Of a DNA stretch of 64,000 nt, positions 35,911-44,963 are shown piece after piece; position 1 is the stretch's first letter; every line of letters starts with the position of its first letter. Location: positions 1,435,154-1,499,153 of the forward strand of contig NZ_MQWD01000001.1 in NCBI RefSeq assembly GCF_002283365.1. The letters are read 5' to 3'. The stretch is from Rubrivirga marina. GTDB taxonomy: Bacteria; Bacteroidota; Rhodothermia; Rhodothermales; Rubricoccaceae. A program made the translations under genes and the position numbers. The notes below the pieces were generated by a model, which saw only the letters and a program-made list of their open reading frames with translations, was not told the origin of the DNA and did no database searches.

Positions 35911-37130
35911 GCGACGGCGTCGAGGATCGCGTCGGCGACGGCGGCCTTCGAGGCGGTCGGGATCTCGACGCGGGCGCCGTCGCGGCCGATCAGCGTCACG
36001 CGGTTCGTGGCGGAGCCCATGCCGGCGCCGGCCTCGCCCTGCACGTTGAGCGCGATCCAGTCGAGGTTCTTCCGTTCCAGCTTGTTGCGGGCATGGGTTT
36101 CGCCGTCGTGCGTCTCGAGCGCGAACCCGACGAGCGTCTGCCCGTCCCGCTTCCTCTCGCCGAGCGTCGCCAGCACGTCGGGCGTCCGGCGGAGCGCGAG
36201 CGTGAGGTCGCCCTCCCCCTTCTTGAGCTTCCGGTCGGAGGGCGCGGCCGGCGCGTAGTCACTCACGGCGGCGGCGGCGATGACGAGGTCGGCGTCGGCG
36301 TGCGCGAGGGCGGCCTCCAGGAGGTCGTCGGCTGAGACGATGTCGACGCGCTCGACGCCGGGCGGCGTGTCGAGGCGGACGGGGCCGGCGAGGAGCGTCA
36401 CGCGGGCCCCTCGCCGAGCGGCGGCCGCGGCGAGGGCGAACCCCATCGTCCCGGTCGACCCGTTGGAGAGGAACCGGACGGGGTCGATGGCCTCCCGCGT
36501 GGGCCCGGCCGTGACGAGCACGTGGCGGCCCGCGAGGGACCGGTCGGGCGTCTCCACCTCGGTGCCGAGGCGGGGGGAGCCAAGCCACTCATCGATTCGC
36601 CGGACGAGCTCTTCGGGCTCCGGCAGGCGGCCGTCGCCGACGAGGCCGGAGGCGAGCTCGCCGTGGGCGGGCGTGACCACCTCGACGCCGTCGGCCCGGA
36701 GCTGGCGGACGTTCCGCTGCGTGGCCGGGTGGCCCCACATGTCGTGGTCCATGGCCGGCGCCACTAGGACTGGGCAGCGCGCTGAGAGCACGACGGCCGT
36801 CAGCATGGAGTCGCAGAAGCCGCCGGCCAGCTTCGCGAGCGTCTGCGCCGTGGCGGGCGCGATGACGACGCCATCCGCCCAGAGCCCGAGGTCGACGTGC
36901 TTCGTCCACGCCGTCTGGGCCTCGCCCGCCTCGGGGAACAGCTCCGTCAGGACCTCGCGGCCCGCCAGCGTCGCGATGGTGAGCGGCGGGATGAAACGGG
37001 CCGCCGCGGCCGTCATCACGGGCTGGACCTCGGCGCCGGCCTTGACGAGGCGGCGCGTGAGGTCGGCGGCCTTGTAGGCCGCGATGCTCCCCGTGATGCC
37101 GAGGACGAGCTTTTTTCCTTCGAGCGACAC
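35907..37130 (-). CDS. coaBC: Bifunctional phosphopantothenoylcysteine decarboxylase/phosphopantothenate-cysteine ligase
   Basis: A 407-residue fusion that makes 4'-phosphopantetheine for CoA. Residues 1-180 are the flavin-dependent CoaC part (LVLGITGSIAAYKAADLTRR, TKHVDLGLWADGVVIAPATA, then APAMDHDMW). Residues about 195-407 are the CoaB part (VLVTAGPTREAIDPVRFLSN, GSTGTMGFALA, AAAVSDYAPAAP and KLKKGEG). The two domains are joined by a short linker, SPRLGTEVE, encoded by a palindrome copy. It lies 52 bp after rpoZ in the conserved yicC-gmk-rpoZ-coaBC cluster. Confidence 0.96.
   Translation of the reverse strand: MSLEGKKLVLGITGSIAAYKAADLTRRLVKAGAEVQPVMTAAAARFIPPLTIATLAGREVLTELFPEAGEAQTAWTKHVDLGLWADGVVIAPATAQTLAKLAGGFCDSMLTAVVLSARCPVLVAPAMDHDMWGHPATQRNVRQLRADGVEVVTPAHGELASGLVGDGRLPEPEELVRRIDEWLGSPRLGTEVETPDRSLAGRHVLVTAGPTREAIDPVRFLSNGSTGTMGFALAAAAARRGARVTLLAGPVRLDTPPGVERVDIVSADDLLEAALAHADADLVIAAAAVSDYAPAAPSDRKLKKGEGDLTLALRRTPDVLATLGERKRDGQTLVGFALETHDGETHARNKLERKNLDWIALNVQGEAGAGMGSATNRVTLIGRDGARVEIPTASKAAVADAILDAVA
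36554..36573. repeat. Palindromic element, in-frame copy in coaBC linker
   Basis: CCACCTCGGTGCCGAGGCGG has an 8-bp core stem. It encodes PRLGTEVE exactly between the decarboxylase and synthetase domains. Confidence 0.6.
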
Positions 37131-37182
37131 GAGGCGGTGGGCGGAGAGCGGGGGCGTCCCCCCACGTACCCCGCCCGACGGA

Positions 37183-37494
37183 CTAGGCTCCGTCGCCCTC
37201 GGCCGCGGTCGGGTTGCGGAAGTAGAGCTCGTCCTGCTCGAGCTCCTCGATGGCCGCGCGGCTCGGCTTCGGCTGGCGCTCGTACTCGAGCGAGATGCGG
37301 AGCTGGTCCTCGTTCGAGCGGAGCTCCTCGGCCGGGTCGAGCGAGAGGTCCTCGAAGTAGCTCAGGCGCTGGTCGAGCTCGGCCTTGGTCTTGGCCGAGA
37401 GCTGCCGGGCGCGCTTCGAGAGCACGGCGACGGTTTCGTAGAGGTTGCCGGTCGCCTCGGCCATCTTGGCCGTGTCGAGGGTCTGGATCGCCAT
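37183..37494 (-). CDS. rpoZ: RNA polymerase omega subunit family protein
   Basis: A 103-residue protein of the Bacteroidota-type omega/Rpb6 family: NLYETVAVLSKRARQLSAKT, then IEELEQDELYFRNP. It helps assemble and stabilise RNA polymerase. The ATG at 37494 gives the family length; longer forms would start in the low-similarity upstream stretch. Its place between gmk and coaBC is the classical location of rpoZ. Confidence 0.88.
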   Translation of the reverse strand: MAIQTLDTAKMAEATGNLYETVAVLSKRARQLSAKTKAELDQRLSYFEDLSLDPAEELRSNEDQLRISLEYERQPKPSRAAIEELEQDELYFRNPTAAEGDGA

Positions 37495-37610
37495 GAAGTA
37501 GGGGGTTCGGTGCGCAGGAACGGGACAGAGTACGCGCGCCCGCGGGGCCGGATCGGCTAAAAACGCGGGAAGGAGTCGGGGCGAGGGGGGCGGGGATGAG
37601 GGCTTCGGCC

Positions 37611-38198
37611 TCACGCCTCGTCCCGCATCCCTCTCGATTCCAAGAACTCCCGGACGTGGGCGACGGTCTCCGCGACGGCCGCATCGAGGTCGTCGTTGAC
37701 GATGACGGCGTCGAACTCGGGGGCGGTCGCCATCTCCATCTTGGCCCGTTCGAGCCGTGTCGTCACCTGCTTCTCCGTCTCCGTCCCCCGCGCGTGGAGC
37801 CGGTCGGCGAGGGCCGTGAGGCTGGGCGGGGCGATGAACAGGGTCCGCGCGGCGTCGCCGTAGAGGCGCTTCACGTTGAGGGCGCCCTTCACGTCGATGT
37901 CGAGCACGACCGCTCGGACGTCGTCCATCCGGGCGATCCGCTCGACCTCCTGGCGGAGCGTGCCGTAGAACCGGCCGGGGTAGACCTCCTCGTGCTCCAG
38001 GAAGTCGCCGGCGTCGAGGCGTTCGCGGAACGCGTCGGGCGAGAGGAAGAAGTAGTCGACCCCATGGCGCTCGGCGGGCCGCGGGTCGCGCGTCGTGGCC
38101 GAGACCGAGAACCGGAGGCCCTCCACCTCGGCCATCAGCCGGCGCGCGATCGTCGTCTTGCCCGCGCCGCTCGGCGCCGTGAGCACGATGAGGTTCAT
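37611..38198 (-). CDS. gmk: Guanylate kinase
   Basis: A 195-residue enzyme that converts GMP to GDP. The P-loop is APSGAGKTT (residues 8-16). The GMP-binding region holds SVSATTRDPRPAERHGVDYF and FLEHEEVYPGRFYGT, and the core VVLDIDVKGALNVK is typical. Length matches the family. It lies between yicC and rpoZ in the usual order. Confidence 0.96.
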   Translation of the reverse strand: MNLIVLTAPSGAGKTTIARRLMAEVEGLRFSVSATTRDPRPAERHGVDYFFLSPDAFRERLDAGDFLEHEEVYPGRFYGTLRQEVERIARMDDVRAVVLDIDVKGALNVKRLYGDAARTLFIAPPSLTALADRLHARGTETEKQVTTRLERAKMEMATAPEFDAVIVNDDLDAAVAETVAHVREFLESRGMRDEA

Positions 38199-38229
38199 GA
38201 GGGGTGGGGACTGAGGACGTGGGGGACTC

Positions 38230-38278
38230 GGGACTGGGGAGGGGCGGTGAGCCCCTGGTCCCCGCAGTCCCCAGTCCC
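38230..38278. other. Large imperfect hairpin between yicC and gmk
   Basis: GGGACTGGGG (38230-38239) pairs with CCCCAGTCCC (38269-38278), and AGGGGC (38240-38245) pairs with GCCCCT (38251-38256). The short word GGACTGGGGAC and its complement recur within the 80-bp gap. It fills the gap between the two genes and may be a repeat or an attenuator; no T-run follows. Confidence 0.5.
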
Positions 38279-39160
38279 TCAGACGACGTTCTGCACCTGC
38301 TCGCGGATCTTCTCGAGCTCCTCCTTCATCGAGACCGAGAGGCGCGTGAGCTCGGCGTCGTTGGCCTTCGACCCGATGGTGTTGACCTCGCGGCCGATCT
38401 CCTGGGCCAGAAAGTTGAGCCGGCGGCCGACCGGTTCGGCCTCGACGAGCGCCTCGCGGAACTGGTCGAGGTGGCTCCGGAGGCGGACCGTCTCCTCCGT
38501 CACGTCGAGCTTGTCGGCGAGGAGGACGGCCTCGGCCTCGAGGCGGCCGGGGTCGAGGTCCGGCACGTCGGCGAGGTCGCCGAGGCGGTCGCGGAGGCGC
38601 TGGCGGGCGACCTCCAGCCGGATGGGCGCGCGCTGCTCGACGTCACGGGTGAGGCCTTCGAGGGCGTCGGCGCGGGCGGCGAGGTCGTCGTGGAGGGCGG
38701 CGCCCTCCGCGCGGCGCATGGCCTCGAGGCGGTCGAGCGCGTCGGCGAGCGCGGCCCTCGTCGCGGCCCACGCGGTCTCGGCGTGCGCGGGATCGGGCGG
38801 GGCCGGGGCGAGGACGTCGCCGGCGCGGAGGAGGTCGGCCACCGTCACGGCGCCGGCGCCGAGGCCGGCCGCCTCGGCGGCCTCGCGGAGGAGCGCGCCG
38901 AGCCGGGCCGCCGCCGCGGTGTCGACGCGGAGCCCGCTGTCGCCGTCGCCGGCCGAGGCCGACACGTGGACGGTCGCGTTGCCGCGGTCGATGGCCACTT
39001 TCACGAGGCCCTGGATCGCGGCCTCGCGCTCCGCCAGCTCGCCGAGCCCGCGGACGCTGACCTCGGCGAACCGGCCGTTGACGGTGCGGACCTCGACCGT
39101 GGCCTCAGCGTCGCCCTCGCGGGCGGTGCCGCGGCCAAAGCCGGTCATGCTGCGAAGCAT
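38279..39160 (-). CDS. yicC: YicC family endoribonuclease
   Basis: A 293-residue protein. The N-terminal YicC domain starts LRSMTGFGRGTAREGDAEA, then VEVRTVNGRFAEVSVRG. The C-terminal DUF1732 domain has ETVRLRSHLDQFREALVEAE, PVGRRLNFLAQEIGREVNTI, GSKANDAELTRLSVSMKEEL. The family degrades small RNAs in E. coli; the role here is by homology. It is the first gene of the yicC-gmk-rpoZ-coaBC block. Confidence 0.93.
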   Translation of the reverse strand: MLRSMTGFGRGTAREGDAEATVEVRTVNGRFAEVSVRGLGELAEREAAIQGLVKVAIDRGNATVHVSASAGDGDSGLRVDTAAAARLGALLREAAEAAGLGAGAVTVADLLRAGDVLAPAPPDPAHAETAWAATRAALADALDRLEAMRRAEGAALHDDLAARADALEGLTRDVEQRAPIRLEVARQRLRDRLGDLADVPDLDPGRLEAEAVLLADKLDVTEETVRLRSHLDQFREALVEAEPVGRRLNFLAQEIGREVNTIGSKANDAELTRLSVSMKEELEKIREQVQNVV

Positions 39161-39246
39161 CGGGGTGCGGGTGGGGGAGCGACGGCGAGCGGCAAACCTA
39201 CGGCGTGCGAAGGCGATCTCGCGTGGGGCTCGTGCGTAGACGCCGC

Positions 39247-40080
39247 ATGCCGACTGTGCCCACCCTGCCGCCGCCCGCGCCCGACCAGCGCGCCCGCCTC
39301 GCGGTCCTCGCCGCCCTCCGCCACCATGAGGACCTCGCCCAGCACTACGTGCTTAAGGGCGGCCTCGTGCTCCAGCGCGTCTACGGCTCGCCCCGCGAGT
39401 CCGACGACATCGACCTCAACCACGTGCGCGCCCACGAGAACGCCCTCACCGATGCGCACGAGGTCACGCTCCGCGACGTCTGCGACCGGCTGGCCGAGAC
39501 GGTCCAGGACACGGCGCCGCGCTTCGGGCTCGACCAGGCCACGCTCCGCATCGTGAAGTGGAGCCAGCTCCTCCCAACCGTGTTCGCCGAGGTCGACTAT
39601 CGGACCGACGACGCGGAACCGGTTGAGGGCGCCGTCGAGGTCCAGGTCACGCTGTGCGAGCGGGTCTGCCACACGGCCCTCGCGCGGATCGACGGCGTGC
39701 CCGTCCTCGCCTCGACGCTCGACGACGTCGTGGCCGACAAGCTCAAGGTGCTCCTCCAGCAGCGCCGCCGCGGGAAGGTCCGCCACTCGGACGTCTACGA
39801 CCTCTGGTTCGCGCTCTCGGTCGCCCCGTTCGTGCCGGACCCCGACGTCGTGCGCGAGGCGCTCCTCGTCAAGATGGCATCGTGGCCCGAGTACCTCCCG
39901 ATCACGCGGTCCCAGTTCCGCGCCGTCGGCGTGCGGACGTTCGCGGAGCAGGGCTACCGCGCGCTCCGCGCCGAGCAGCCGGGGCTCCCGTTCGCCCCGT
40001 TCGACGTGGTGTGGCGCACGATCGAGGCGTTCGTCGACGCGATGGGGCTGCCTGAAGGGGAGCCGGTCGAGGTCGCCTGA
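39247..40080 (+). CDS. AbiEii-like nucleotidyltransferase (toxin family)
   Basis: A 277-residue protein of the AbiEii/AbiGii nucleotidyltransferase family. Motifs: [20 protein letters not shown] followed by DIDL (catalytic DxD at residues 54-56), and the C-terminal [30 protein letters not shown]. Family members are toxins of type IV toxin-antitoxin or phage-exclusion pairs that transfer nucleotides, in some cases to tRNA. No AbiEi-type antitoxin gene is adjacent: the neighbours are divergent yicC and convergent thioredoxin-reductase-like genes. It may be an orphan or a housekeeping relative. The ATG at 39247 is chosen over an Arg-rich upstream extension. Confidence 0.85.
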   Translation: MPTVPTLPPPAPDQRARLAVLAALRHHEDLAQHYVLKGGLVLQRVYGSPRESDDIDLNHVRAHENALTDAHEVTLRDVCDRLAETVQDTAPRFGLDQATLRIVKWSQLLPTVFAEVDYRTDDAEPVEGAVEVQVTLCERVCHTALARIDGVPVLASTLDDVVADKLKVLLQQRRRGKVRHSDVYDLWFALSVAPFVPDPDVVREALLVKMASWPEYLPITRSQFRAVGVRTFAEQGYRALRAEQPGLPFAPFDVVWRTIEAFVDAMGLPEGEPVEVA

Positions 40081-40086
40081 CGTTCT

Positions 40087-40106
40087 CCGCCTCGACGCCG
40101 AGGCGG
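40087..40106. repeat. Palindromic element between convergent genes
   Basis: CCGCCTCGACGCCGAGGCGG sits 7 bp after the AbiEii-like stop and 7 bp before the convergent stop of the oxidoreductase. It could serve as a shared terminator-like hairpin. Confidence 0.8.
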
Positions 40107-40112
40107 GCGGGG

Positions 40113-41021
40113 TCAGGGGAGGAAGTCGGCTTCGAGGAGGTCGAAGTTGAGCATCGCGCCCGCCAGCGCCCCGCTGGCGGCGGCCGTCGGAACCGACTGC
40201 ATGGCCGTGGCGATGTCGCCCGCTGCGTAGACGCCGCCCACGGGCGTCCGGCCCCCCACGTCGACCGCGAGGCGCCCCGTGTCGGTGAGCGGGCAGCCCA
40301 GCCGGTGGGGGAGGTCCGAGCGGAGTTCCTGGTCCGGGCGGAGGAACAGGCCGGCCCGGGCCACGCGCTCCCCGTCCGCCAGCACGACGGCCTTCAGCGT
40401 TCCGTTCTCGCCCTCCAGCCGCTCGATGGGCTCCTCGCGGACGGCGACCCCGTTTCGCTCGAACCGCTGGCGCTCGTCGTCGTCGAGCCCGCCGGGGCCG
40501 TCGGTGAACAGGACGAGGTCGTCGGTCCACCCCCGGATGAGCCGGCCGAGGTGGTGCGCCGCCTCGCCGCGGGCCAGGACCGCCAGCGGCCGGCCGGCGA
40601 CTTCCCAGCCGTGGCAGTAGGGACAGTGGAACACCCCGGTCCCCCACAGCTCGGCCATCCCGGGCACGTCCGGCAGCACGTCGCGGACGCCCGTGGCGAG
40701 CACCACGCCACGCGCCTCGACGCGCTCTCCGCCCTCGAACGTGACGACCACGCCGTCGCCCGTCCGCTCCGCATCGGTGGCCCGCTCTCGACGGACGGTC
40801 ACGTCGTAGGGCGCGAGCTGGTCGAGGCCGAGCCGGACGAGGTGGGCGGGTGGCGTGCCGTCCCGCGTGAACACGTTGTGGGCCGCCTCGGCGGGGGCGT
40901 TCCGCGTCGGGCCGTCCGCGGCGAGGAGGACTCGGCGGCGGGACCGGCCGAGCGCGAGGGCAGCGCTGAGACCGGCGGGGCCGCCTCCAACTACAATGGC
41001 GTCGAACGGGCGGGGAGGCAT
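40113..41021 (-). CDS. NAD(P)/FAD-dependent oxidoreductase, thioredoxin-reductase-like
   Basis: A 302-residue flavoprotein. The FAD-binding GxGxxG motif is [20 protein letters not shown] near the N-terminus. The redox-active pair is CPYC in [12 protein letters not shown]. The C-terminal FAD motif is [14 protein letters not shown]. It resembles the short thioredoxin-reductase-like (TrxR-like) family, whose physiological electron acceptor is often unknown. The ATG at 41021 is chosen because it starts just before the first beta-strand. Confidence 0.88.
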   Translation of the reverse strand: MPPRPFDAIVVGGGPAGLSAALALGRSRRRVLLAADGPTRNAPAEAAHNVFTRDGTPPAHLVRLGLDQLAPYDVTVRRERATDAERTGDGVVVTFEGGERVEARGVVLATGVRDVLPDVPGMAELWGTGVFHCPYCHGWEVAGRPLAVLARGEAAHHLGRLIRGWTDDLVLFTDGPGGLDDDERQRFERNGVAVREEPIERLEGENGTLKAVVLADGERVARAGLFLRPDQELRSDLPHRLGCPLTDTGRLAVDVGGRTPVGGVYAAGDIATAMQSVPTAAASGALAGAMLNFDLLEADFLP

Positions 41022-41324
41022 GAGGGCACCGGGGAGGGATGCCATCGGACGGGTCACCCTGAGCTCCTCTTACCTGCACTCCAGGCGCTCATGGGCCTCG
41101 TCCCACAGGGCGCCATCCGCAAGGAGACCGCGAGGCGCGGCGGGTTCGACGTGTCGCGGCCGAGTCGAGCCGCCTCGGTCGCTCCGTCCGCCGGCCTACC
41201 GAGGTCGGCGGACGGCGTCGGCGAGCGGCCTCGACGATCAGGCCGGCCCTGTCTGTTTGTTGGAACGACTATCGGAACCGCCCACGGCGGGCCCCGTCGC
41301 AACGTTCCTTCTCCCCCCACCCCT
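41022..41324. other. Divergent intergenic region before the flavodoxin gene
   Basis: A 303-bp gap between divergent genes. It contains a degenerate palindrome copy at 41170-41211 and an AT-richer stretch (CTGTTTGTTGGAACGACTA, near 41252-41270) where a promoter for the flavodoxin gene is likely. No coding signal is seen. Confidence 0.45.
41170..41211. repeat. Degenerate palindromic element
   Basis: CCGCCTCGGT and ACCGAGGTCGGCGG arms flank an 18-bp loop. It is an imperfect member of the dispersed family. Confidence 0.5.
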
Positions 41325-41918
41325 ATGTCCAAGATCCTCGTCGTTTACTATTCCACCTACGGCCACAACCACGCGATGGCCCAGGCCGCCGCCGACGCTG
41401 CCGAGGCGACGGGCGCCGAGGTCCGCCTCCGGAAGGTCGCCGAGACCGCGCCCGAGGAAGTCGTCCAGGCCCAGGAGGCGTGGGCCGCCCAGAAGGAGCG
41501 CGAGTCCGACGTCCCCGTCGTCTCGACCGACGACATGGTGTGGGCCGACGGCTACTTCTTCTCGGCCCCGACGCGCTACGGCGGCGCCGCCAGCCAGATG
41601 AGGTCGTTCATCGACACGCTCGGGCCGATCTGGCAGGAGGGCAAGCTGGCCGACAAGACGTTCACGGCCACGTCCAGTGCGCAGAACGACCACGGCGGCC
41701 AGGAGACGACGCTCCTCACGCTCTACGTGACGGCCATGCACTGGGGCTGCGTCCTCGTGCCGCCCGGCTACACCGACGGCACGGTGTTCAACGCCGGTGG
41801 CAACCCCTACGGCACGACGGTGACGGCGAACAGCGACAGCGTCGACGACGCGTCGCTGGCGGCCATCCGGCACCAGGCCGAGCGGCTCGTTCGGTTCACC
41901 GACAAGATCGCCGGCTGA
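41325..41918 (+). CDS. wrbA: NAD(P)H:quinone oxidoreductase, WrbA-like flavodoxin
   Basis: A 197-residue flavodoxin-fold protein. The FMN phosphate loop is [17 protein letters not shown] (residues 6-22). [20 protein letters not shown] and [20 protein letters not shown] are WrbA hallmarks, followed by VLVPPGY and GGNPYGTT. It should reduce quinones with two electrons and protect from oxidative stress. Length matches WrbA. Confidence 0.93.
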   Translation: MSKILVVYYSTYGHNHAMAQAAADAAEATGAEVRLRKVAETAPEEVVQAQEAWAAQKERESDVPVVSTDDMVWADGYFFSAPTRYGGAASQMRSFIDTLGPIWQEGKLADKTFTATSSAQNDHGGQETTLLTLYVTAMHWGCVLVPPGYTDGTVFNAGGNPYGTTVTANSDSVDDASLAAIRHQAERLVRFTDKIAG

Positions 41919-41946
41919 GCCGGTCCGACCGGCGGCCCGAAACGAC

Positions 41947-41988
41947 CGCGCCCCCGTCCACCTCGGTGCCGAGGCGGGCGGGGGCGCG
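41947..41988. terminator. Nested hairpin between convergent wrbA and LVIVD genes
   Basis: A 10-bp outer stem, CGCGCCCCCG (41947-41956) with CGGGGGCGCG (41979-41988), encloses a palindrome copy (CCTCGGTGCCGAGG). It lies 28 bp after the wrbA stop and 26 bp before the convergent stop. There is no T-tract, so it is a terminator only by position and stem strength. Confidence 0.5.
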
Positions 41989-42013
41989 TCGCGTTCGGGA
42001 CGCCGCGGGGGCG

Positions 42014-43951
42014 CTAGCTCGCGGCGGCGAGGTCGCGGAGCGCGGTCTCCAGCGTCCCCACCTTCGCGGCGTGCGGGCCGGCGACGTACTCGGAGACCTG
42101 GTTGGCGAGCGCCGTCAGGATCTGGGCGCGGGCCTCGCCCGAGGCGCCCTCGGCCTCACCGAGCACGCGGCGGACGTGGCTGATCTGGCTCGCCGAGCCG
42201 GCCTCGGCCCGCTCGAGCTGGTCGACGTACGCCTTCGCGAGGGCAAACGACGGCGGCCAGTCGTACTTGGGCTGGCCCTGCGCGTTGAGGTAGGCGAACT
42301 CGACGGTGTTGGCCGCGTCGATCTCGTTCTGCGTGAGGTGCTCGCTCGGGGCGAGCTCGAACACGTCGAGGCCGCGCGCGATCTCCGAGCTCACGATGTG
42401 GCCGTTGTACCAGTACACCGACCACGAGCCGCCCATCTGGAACTCGTCGGCGTCGATGGGCCCGCGGTCGTGGTACGCGATCTCGACGGGGTTCTGCGGG
42501 TCGGTCCAGTCGAAGACGGAGATGCCGCCCTGGTACCAGCTCTGGACCATGATGTCGCGGCCGGGCACCGGAATGAGCGAGCCGTTGTGGGCCACGCAGT
42601 TCTCGGTCGAGGTCTGGGGGGCCGGGAGCTTGTAGTAGCTCTCGAAGTCGAGCTCGCCGTCGTTGATCGAGAAGATGGCGTTGGCGCCCCACTCCTTCGG
42701 GTCGTCGGCGCGGCACTTCGGCTGGCCGCCGCCGCCCCACTCGTCGGTGAAGAGGACCTTCGTGCCGTCGTTGTTGAACGTGGCCGAGTGCCAGTACGAG
42801 AAGTTCGAGTCGGCGACGGCCGTGATCCGCGTCGGGCGGACGGGGTCGGAGATGTCGAGGAGGAGGCCGTAGCCCTCGCAGGCGCCGCCGGCCAGCCCGA
42901 TCTCGGGGTACAGCGTGATGTCGTGGCACTGGTTCGGGCCGGGGCCCTCCTCACCGCCTTCCGACGGCTCGGCGGAGATGCCGAACCGCTCCTCGGCGAT
43001 CGACTGCATCTGCTCGCGGAGCATCGTCGAGTCGGCCGCCGTCGGCGCGCCCGTGCCGCCGCGGGCCTCGACCATCTGCGCCAGGAGCATCTGGACGTAG
43101 CGGCCGGGGACGATCTGCTCGTTCCCCTCGATCATGATCGTGTAGGCGCCGTCGGCCTTGGCCTCCTCCATCGCGCGGATGTCGGCGGGGCTGGGGCCGT
43201 GGCTCTCCGGCGCCGTGAGGCCCTCGAAGATGCGCGGGCTGTTGACGATGGCCGCCGCCTGCGGGTTGTCGAGCGGGACCTGGATCACCTCGATCCGGAA
43301 CATGGCCGACTCCGGGTTCTCGTCGGGCGTGCCCGAGGCGCAGCCCGGGAGCTCCTCCGCCGGCCGCACCGGGGCCGAGCCTGAGACGTAGATGTAGACG
43401 TTCTCGTCGTCGTCGGGGTCCTTCAGGACCGAGTGCGTGTGCGAGCCGCGGCACGTCTGGACGTTGGCGACGTACTGCGGGTCGCGGATGTCCGAGATGT
43501 CGAAGATCCGGATGCCGCGGAGCCGGTCGGCCGAGACCTGCGTCTCGACGCCCTCGGTGCCGCAGTCGAGCCGGCCGCCGAAGCCCTCGCCCGAGACGAA
43601 CATGAGGTCGCCGTAGACGGAAACGTCGCTCTGGGAGGCCGGGCAGAGGTACTCGGTCACGAGCTCCGGGCGGGCCGGGTTCGTGAGGTCCCAGATCATG
43701 ACGCCGTTGTAGTTGCCCTGGATGGCGTAGTTGCCCTTGAAGGCGAGGTCCGAGTTCGTCACGCCGACGAAGTCCTCGGCGGGCGGCGTGGACGACAGCT
43801 TGGTGAGGTTCCAGATGGCCTCCTCGGCGTCGAAGAGGCCGGCGTCGAGGCCGACGCGGGCGTCGGCGGTGCCCTGTGCGTGGGCGAGGGGGCCGAGCAG
43901 GAGCGCGGCGAGGGGCAGCAGCCCGAGCGTGCGGGCGAAGGGGCGTCTCAT
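42014..43951 (-). CDS. Secreted LVIVD-repeat (beta-propeller-like) protein
   Basis: A 645-residue protein with a signal peptide (MRRPFARTLGLLPLAALLLG, then PLAHAQ). LVIVD-type beta-propeller motifs recur: FKGNYAIQGNYNGVMIWDLT, GIRIFDISDIRDPQYVANV, YGLLLDISDPVRPTRITAVA and GGISVFDWTDPQNPVEIAYH. The protein is Asp- and Gly-rich, as are marine secreted proteins. The C-terminal 130 residues are helical (SFALAKAYVDQLERAEAG) and may be a separate domain. The function is unknown; it may bind surface polymers. The DUF305 gene follows it downstream, 99 bp away across a palindrome gap. Confidence 0.85.
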   Translation of the reverse strand: MRRPFARTLGLLPLAALLLGPLAHAQGTADARVGLDAGLFDAEEAIWNLTKLSSTPPAEDFVGVTNSDLAFKGNYAIQGNYNGVMIWDLTNPARPELVTEYLCPASQSDVSVYGDLMFVSGEGFGGRLDCGTEGVETQVSADRLRGIRIFDISDIRDPQYVANVQTCRGSHTHSVLKDPDDDENVYIYVSGSAPVRPAEELPGCASGTPDENPESAMFRIEVIQVPLDNPQAAAIVNSPRIFEGLTAPESHGPSPADIRAMEEAKADGAYTIMIEGNEQIVPGRYVQMLLAQMVEARGGTGAPTAADSTMLREQMQSIAEERFGISAEPSEGGEEGPGPNQCHDITLYPEIGLAGGACEGYGLLLDISDPVRPTRITAVADSNFSYWHSATFNNDGTKVLFTDEWGGGGQPKCRADDPKEWGANAIFSINDGELDFESYYKLPAPQTSTENCVAHNGSLIPVPGRDIMVQSWYQGGISVFDWTDPQNPVEIAYHDRGPIDADEFQMGGSWSVYWYNGHIVSSEIARGLDVFELAPSEHLTQNEIDAANTVEFAYLNAQGQPKYDWPPSFALAKAYVDQLERAEAGSASQISHVRRVLGEAEGASGEARAQILTALANQVSEYVAGPHAAKVGTLETALRDLAAAS

Positions 43952-44003
43952 GGTGGGGTCAGGGTGAGAAGGAGGGGGGAGGGGGGCGGCCGGACCGAGC
44001 CGA

Positions 44004-44024
44004 CCTCGCGATGCGGTGCCGAGG
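44004..44024. repeat. Degenerate palindromic element upstream of the LVIVD gene
   Basis: CCTCG and CGAGG arms with a longer loop, in the 99-bp gap between the LVIVD start and the DUF305 stop. A second half-copy (GTCGAGGCGGG) follows at about 44039. Confidence 0.4.
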
Positions 44025-44050
44025 CGGCCGGTGTGGCCGTCGAGGCGGGA

Positions 44051-44797
44051 CTAGTCGGTGGCGCCCAGCATCTGGTCGAGCATGAGCTGCATCCGGGCGA
44101 TCTCGGTCCGCTGGTCGACCTGGATGTCGGAGGCGACCTTGAACGTGTTGCCGCCCTGGGCCGCGCCGTCGGAGGCGAACAGGTCGTCGACCATGGTCAC
44201 GGCGCCGGCGTGGTGGCCGATCATGTAGGTCAGGAAGAGCCGGTCGAACTCGGCGCCGCGGGCCGCGTCGAGCTCGTCGAGCTGGGCCTGCGTGAGCATG
44301 CCGGGCATCGAGCCGTGGTCGTGGGCCATGCCGGCCCCGCCGTGCTGGCCGTGGTCCATCTGGCCATGATCCATTTGCCCGTGGTCCATGGCGGCGGACT
44401 CGGCGTCGCCGCCGGTCATGTGAATCATGAGCCGCGTGCCCTCGATGTGGACCTCGGGGACGGGCTGGCCGCGGTCGCGGAGCCAGCGCTGCATCGTCTC
44501 GATCTCGTCCCGCTGGGCGTTGTCGATCCGCGCGGCGAGCCGCCGGACGGCGGGGCCGGCCCCGTTCCGTTCGGCCATCTCGGACATGATGAGGGCCTGG
44601 GCGTGGTGCCCGATCATCCCCGTCATGAACGCCACGTCGGCGTCGGTGAACCGCTGGATCGCGGCCTCCTGGCGGGCCCAGTAGAGCGCCTCGAGCTCCT
44701 CCGCCGACCGCGTGTCGGTCTGGGCGAGGGAGGGGGCGGCGAGGGCCGCGAGCGCGGCGAGGACGAGGGACGGGCGGAGGGCGTGGCGAGCCGTCAT
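44051..44797 (-). CDS. Secreted DUF305 protein with two metal-binding-like halves
   Basis: A 248-residue protein with a signal peptide (MTARHALRPSLVLAALAALA, then APSLAQ). Two DUF305 halves each carry the GHHA motif: MIGHHAQALIMSEMAER and MIGHHAGAVTMVDDLF. The linker is a His/Met-rich repeat (MDHGQ three times, then HGGAGMAHDHGSM), suggesting copper or other metal binding in the periplasm. It lies upstream of the LVIVD gene on the same strand and may be co-transcribed. Confidence 0.88.
   Translation of the reverse strand: MTARHALRPSLVLAALAALAAPSLAQTDTRSAEELEALYWARQEAAIQRFTDADVAFMTGMIGHHAQALIMSEMAERNGAGPAVRRLAARIDNAQRDEIETMQRWLRDRGQPVPEVHIEGTRLMIHMTGGDAESAAMDHGQMDHGQMDHGQHGGAGMAHDHGSMPGMLTQAQLDELDAARGAEFDRLFLTYMIGHHAGAVTMVDDLFASDGAAQGGNTFKVASDIQVDQRTEIARMQLMLDQMLGATD
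44345..44389 (-). repeat. Three 15-bp tandem repeats in the DUF305 gene
   Basis: Three near-identical 15-bp units (CTGGCCGTGGTCCAT type) encode MDHGQ repeated in the metal-binding linker. Copy number could vary between strains. Confidence 0.75.
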
Positions 44798-44924
44798 GCG
44801 AAGCGGGACCGGGCGCGGTGGTGGGGCGCCGGCAAGCTACGGGGCGCCTCTCCGAAAGGTGCGCCCGCTTGCCGACGGCCTCCCAACGCACGGCCTGCAG
44901 TCGTCCGTACGTGGCCGACTCCCT

Positions 44925-44945
44925 CCGCCTCGGCGCCGAGGCAGG
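44925..44945. repeat. Palindromic element downstream of the DinB-like gene
   Basis: CCGCCTCGGCGCCGAGGCAGG, 19 bp after the DinB-like stop (minus strand). It has one mismatch in the outer arm. Confidence 0.75.
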
Positions 44946-44963
44946 CGCGGTCGGGTACCCGGG

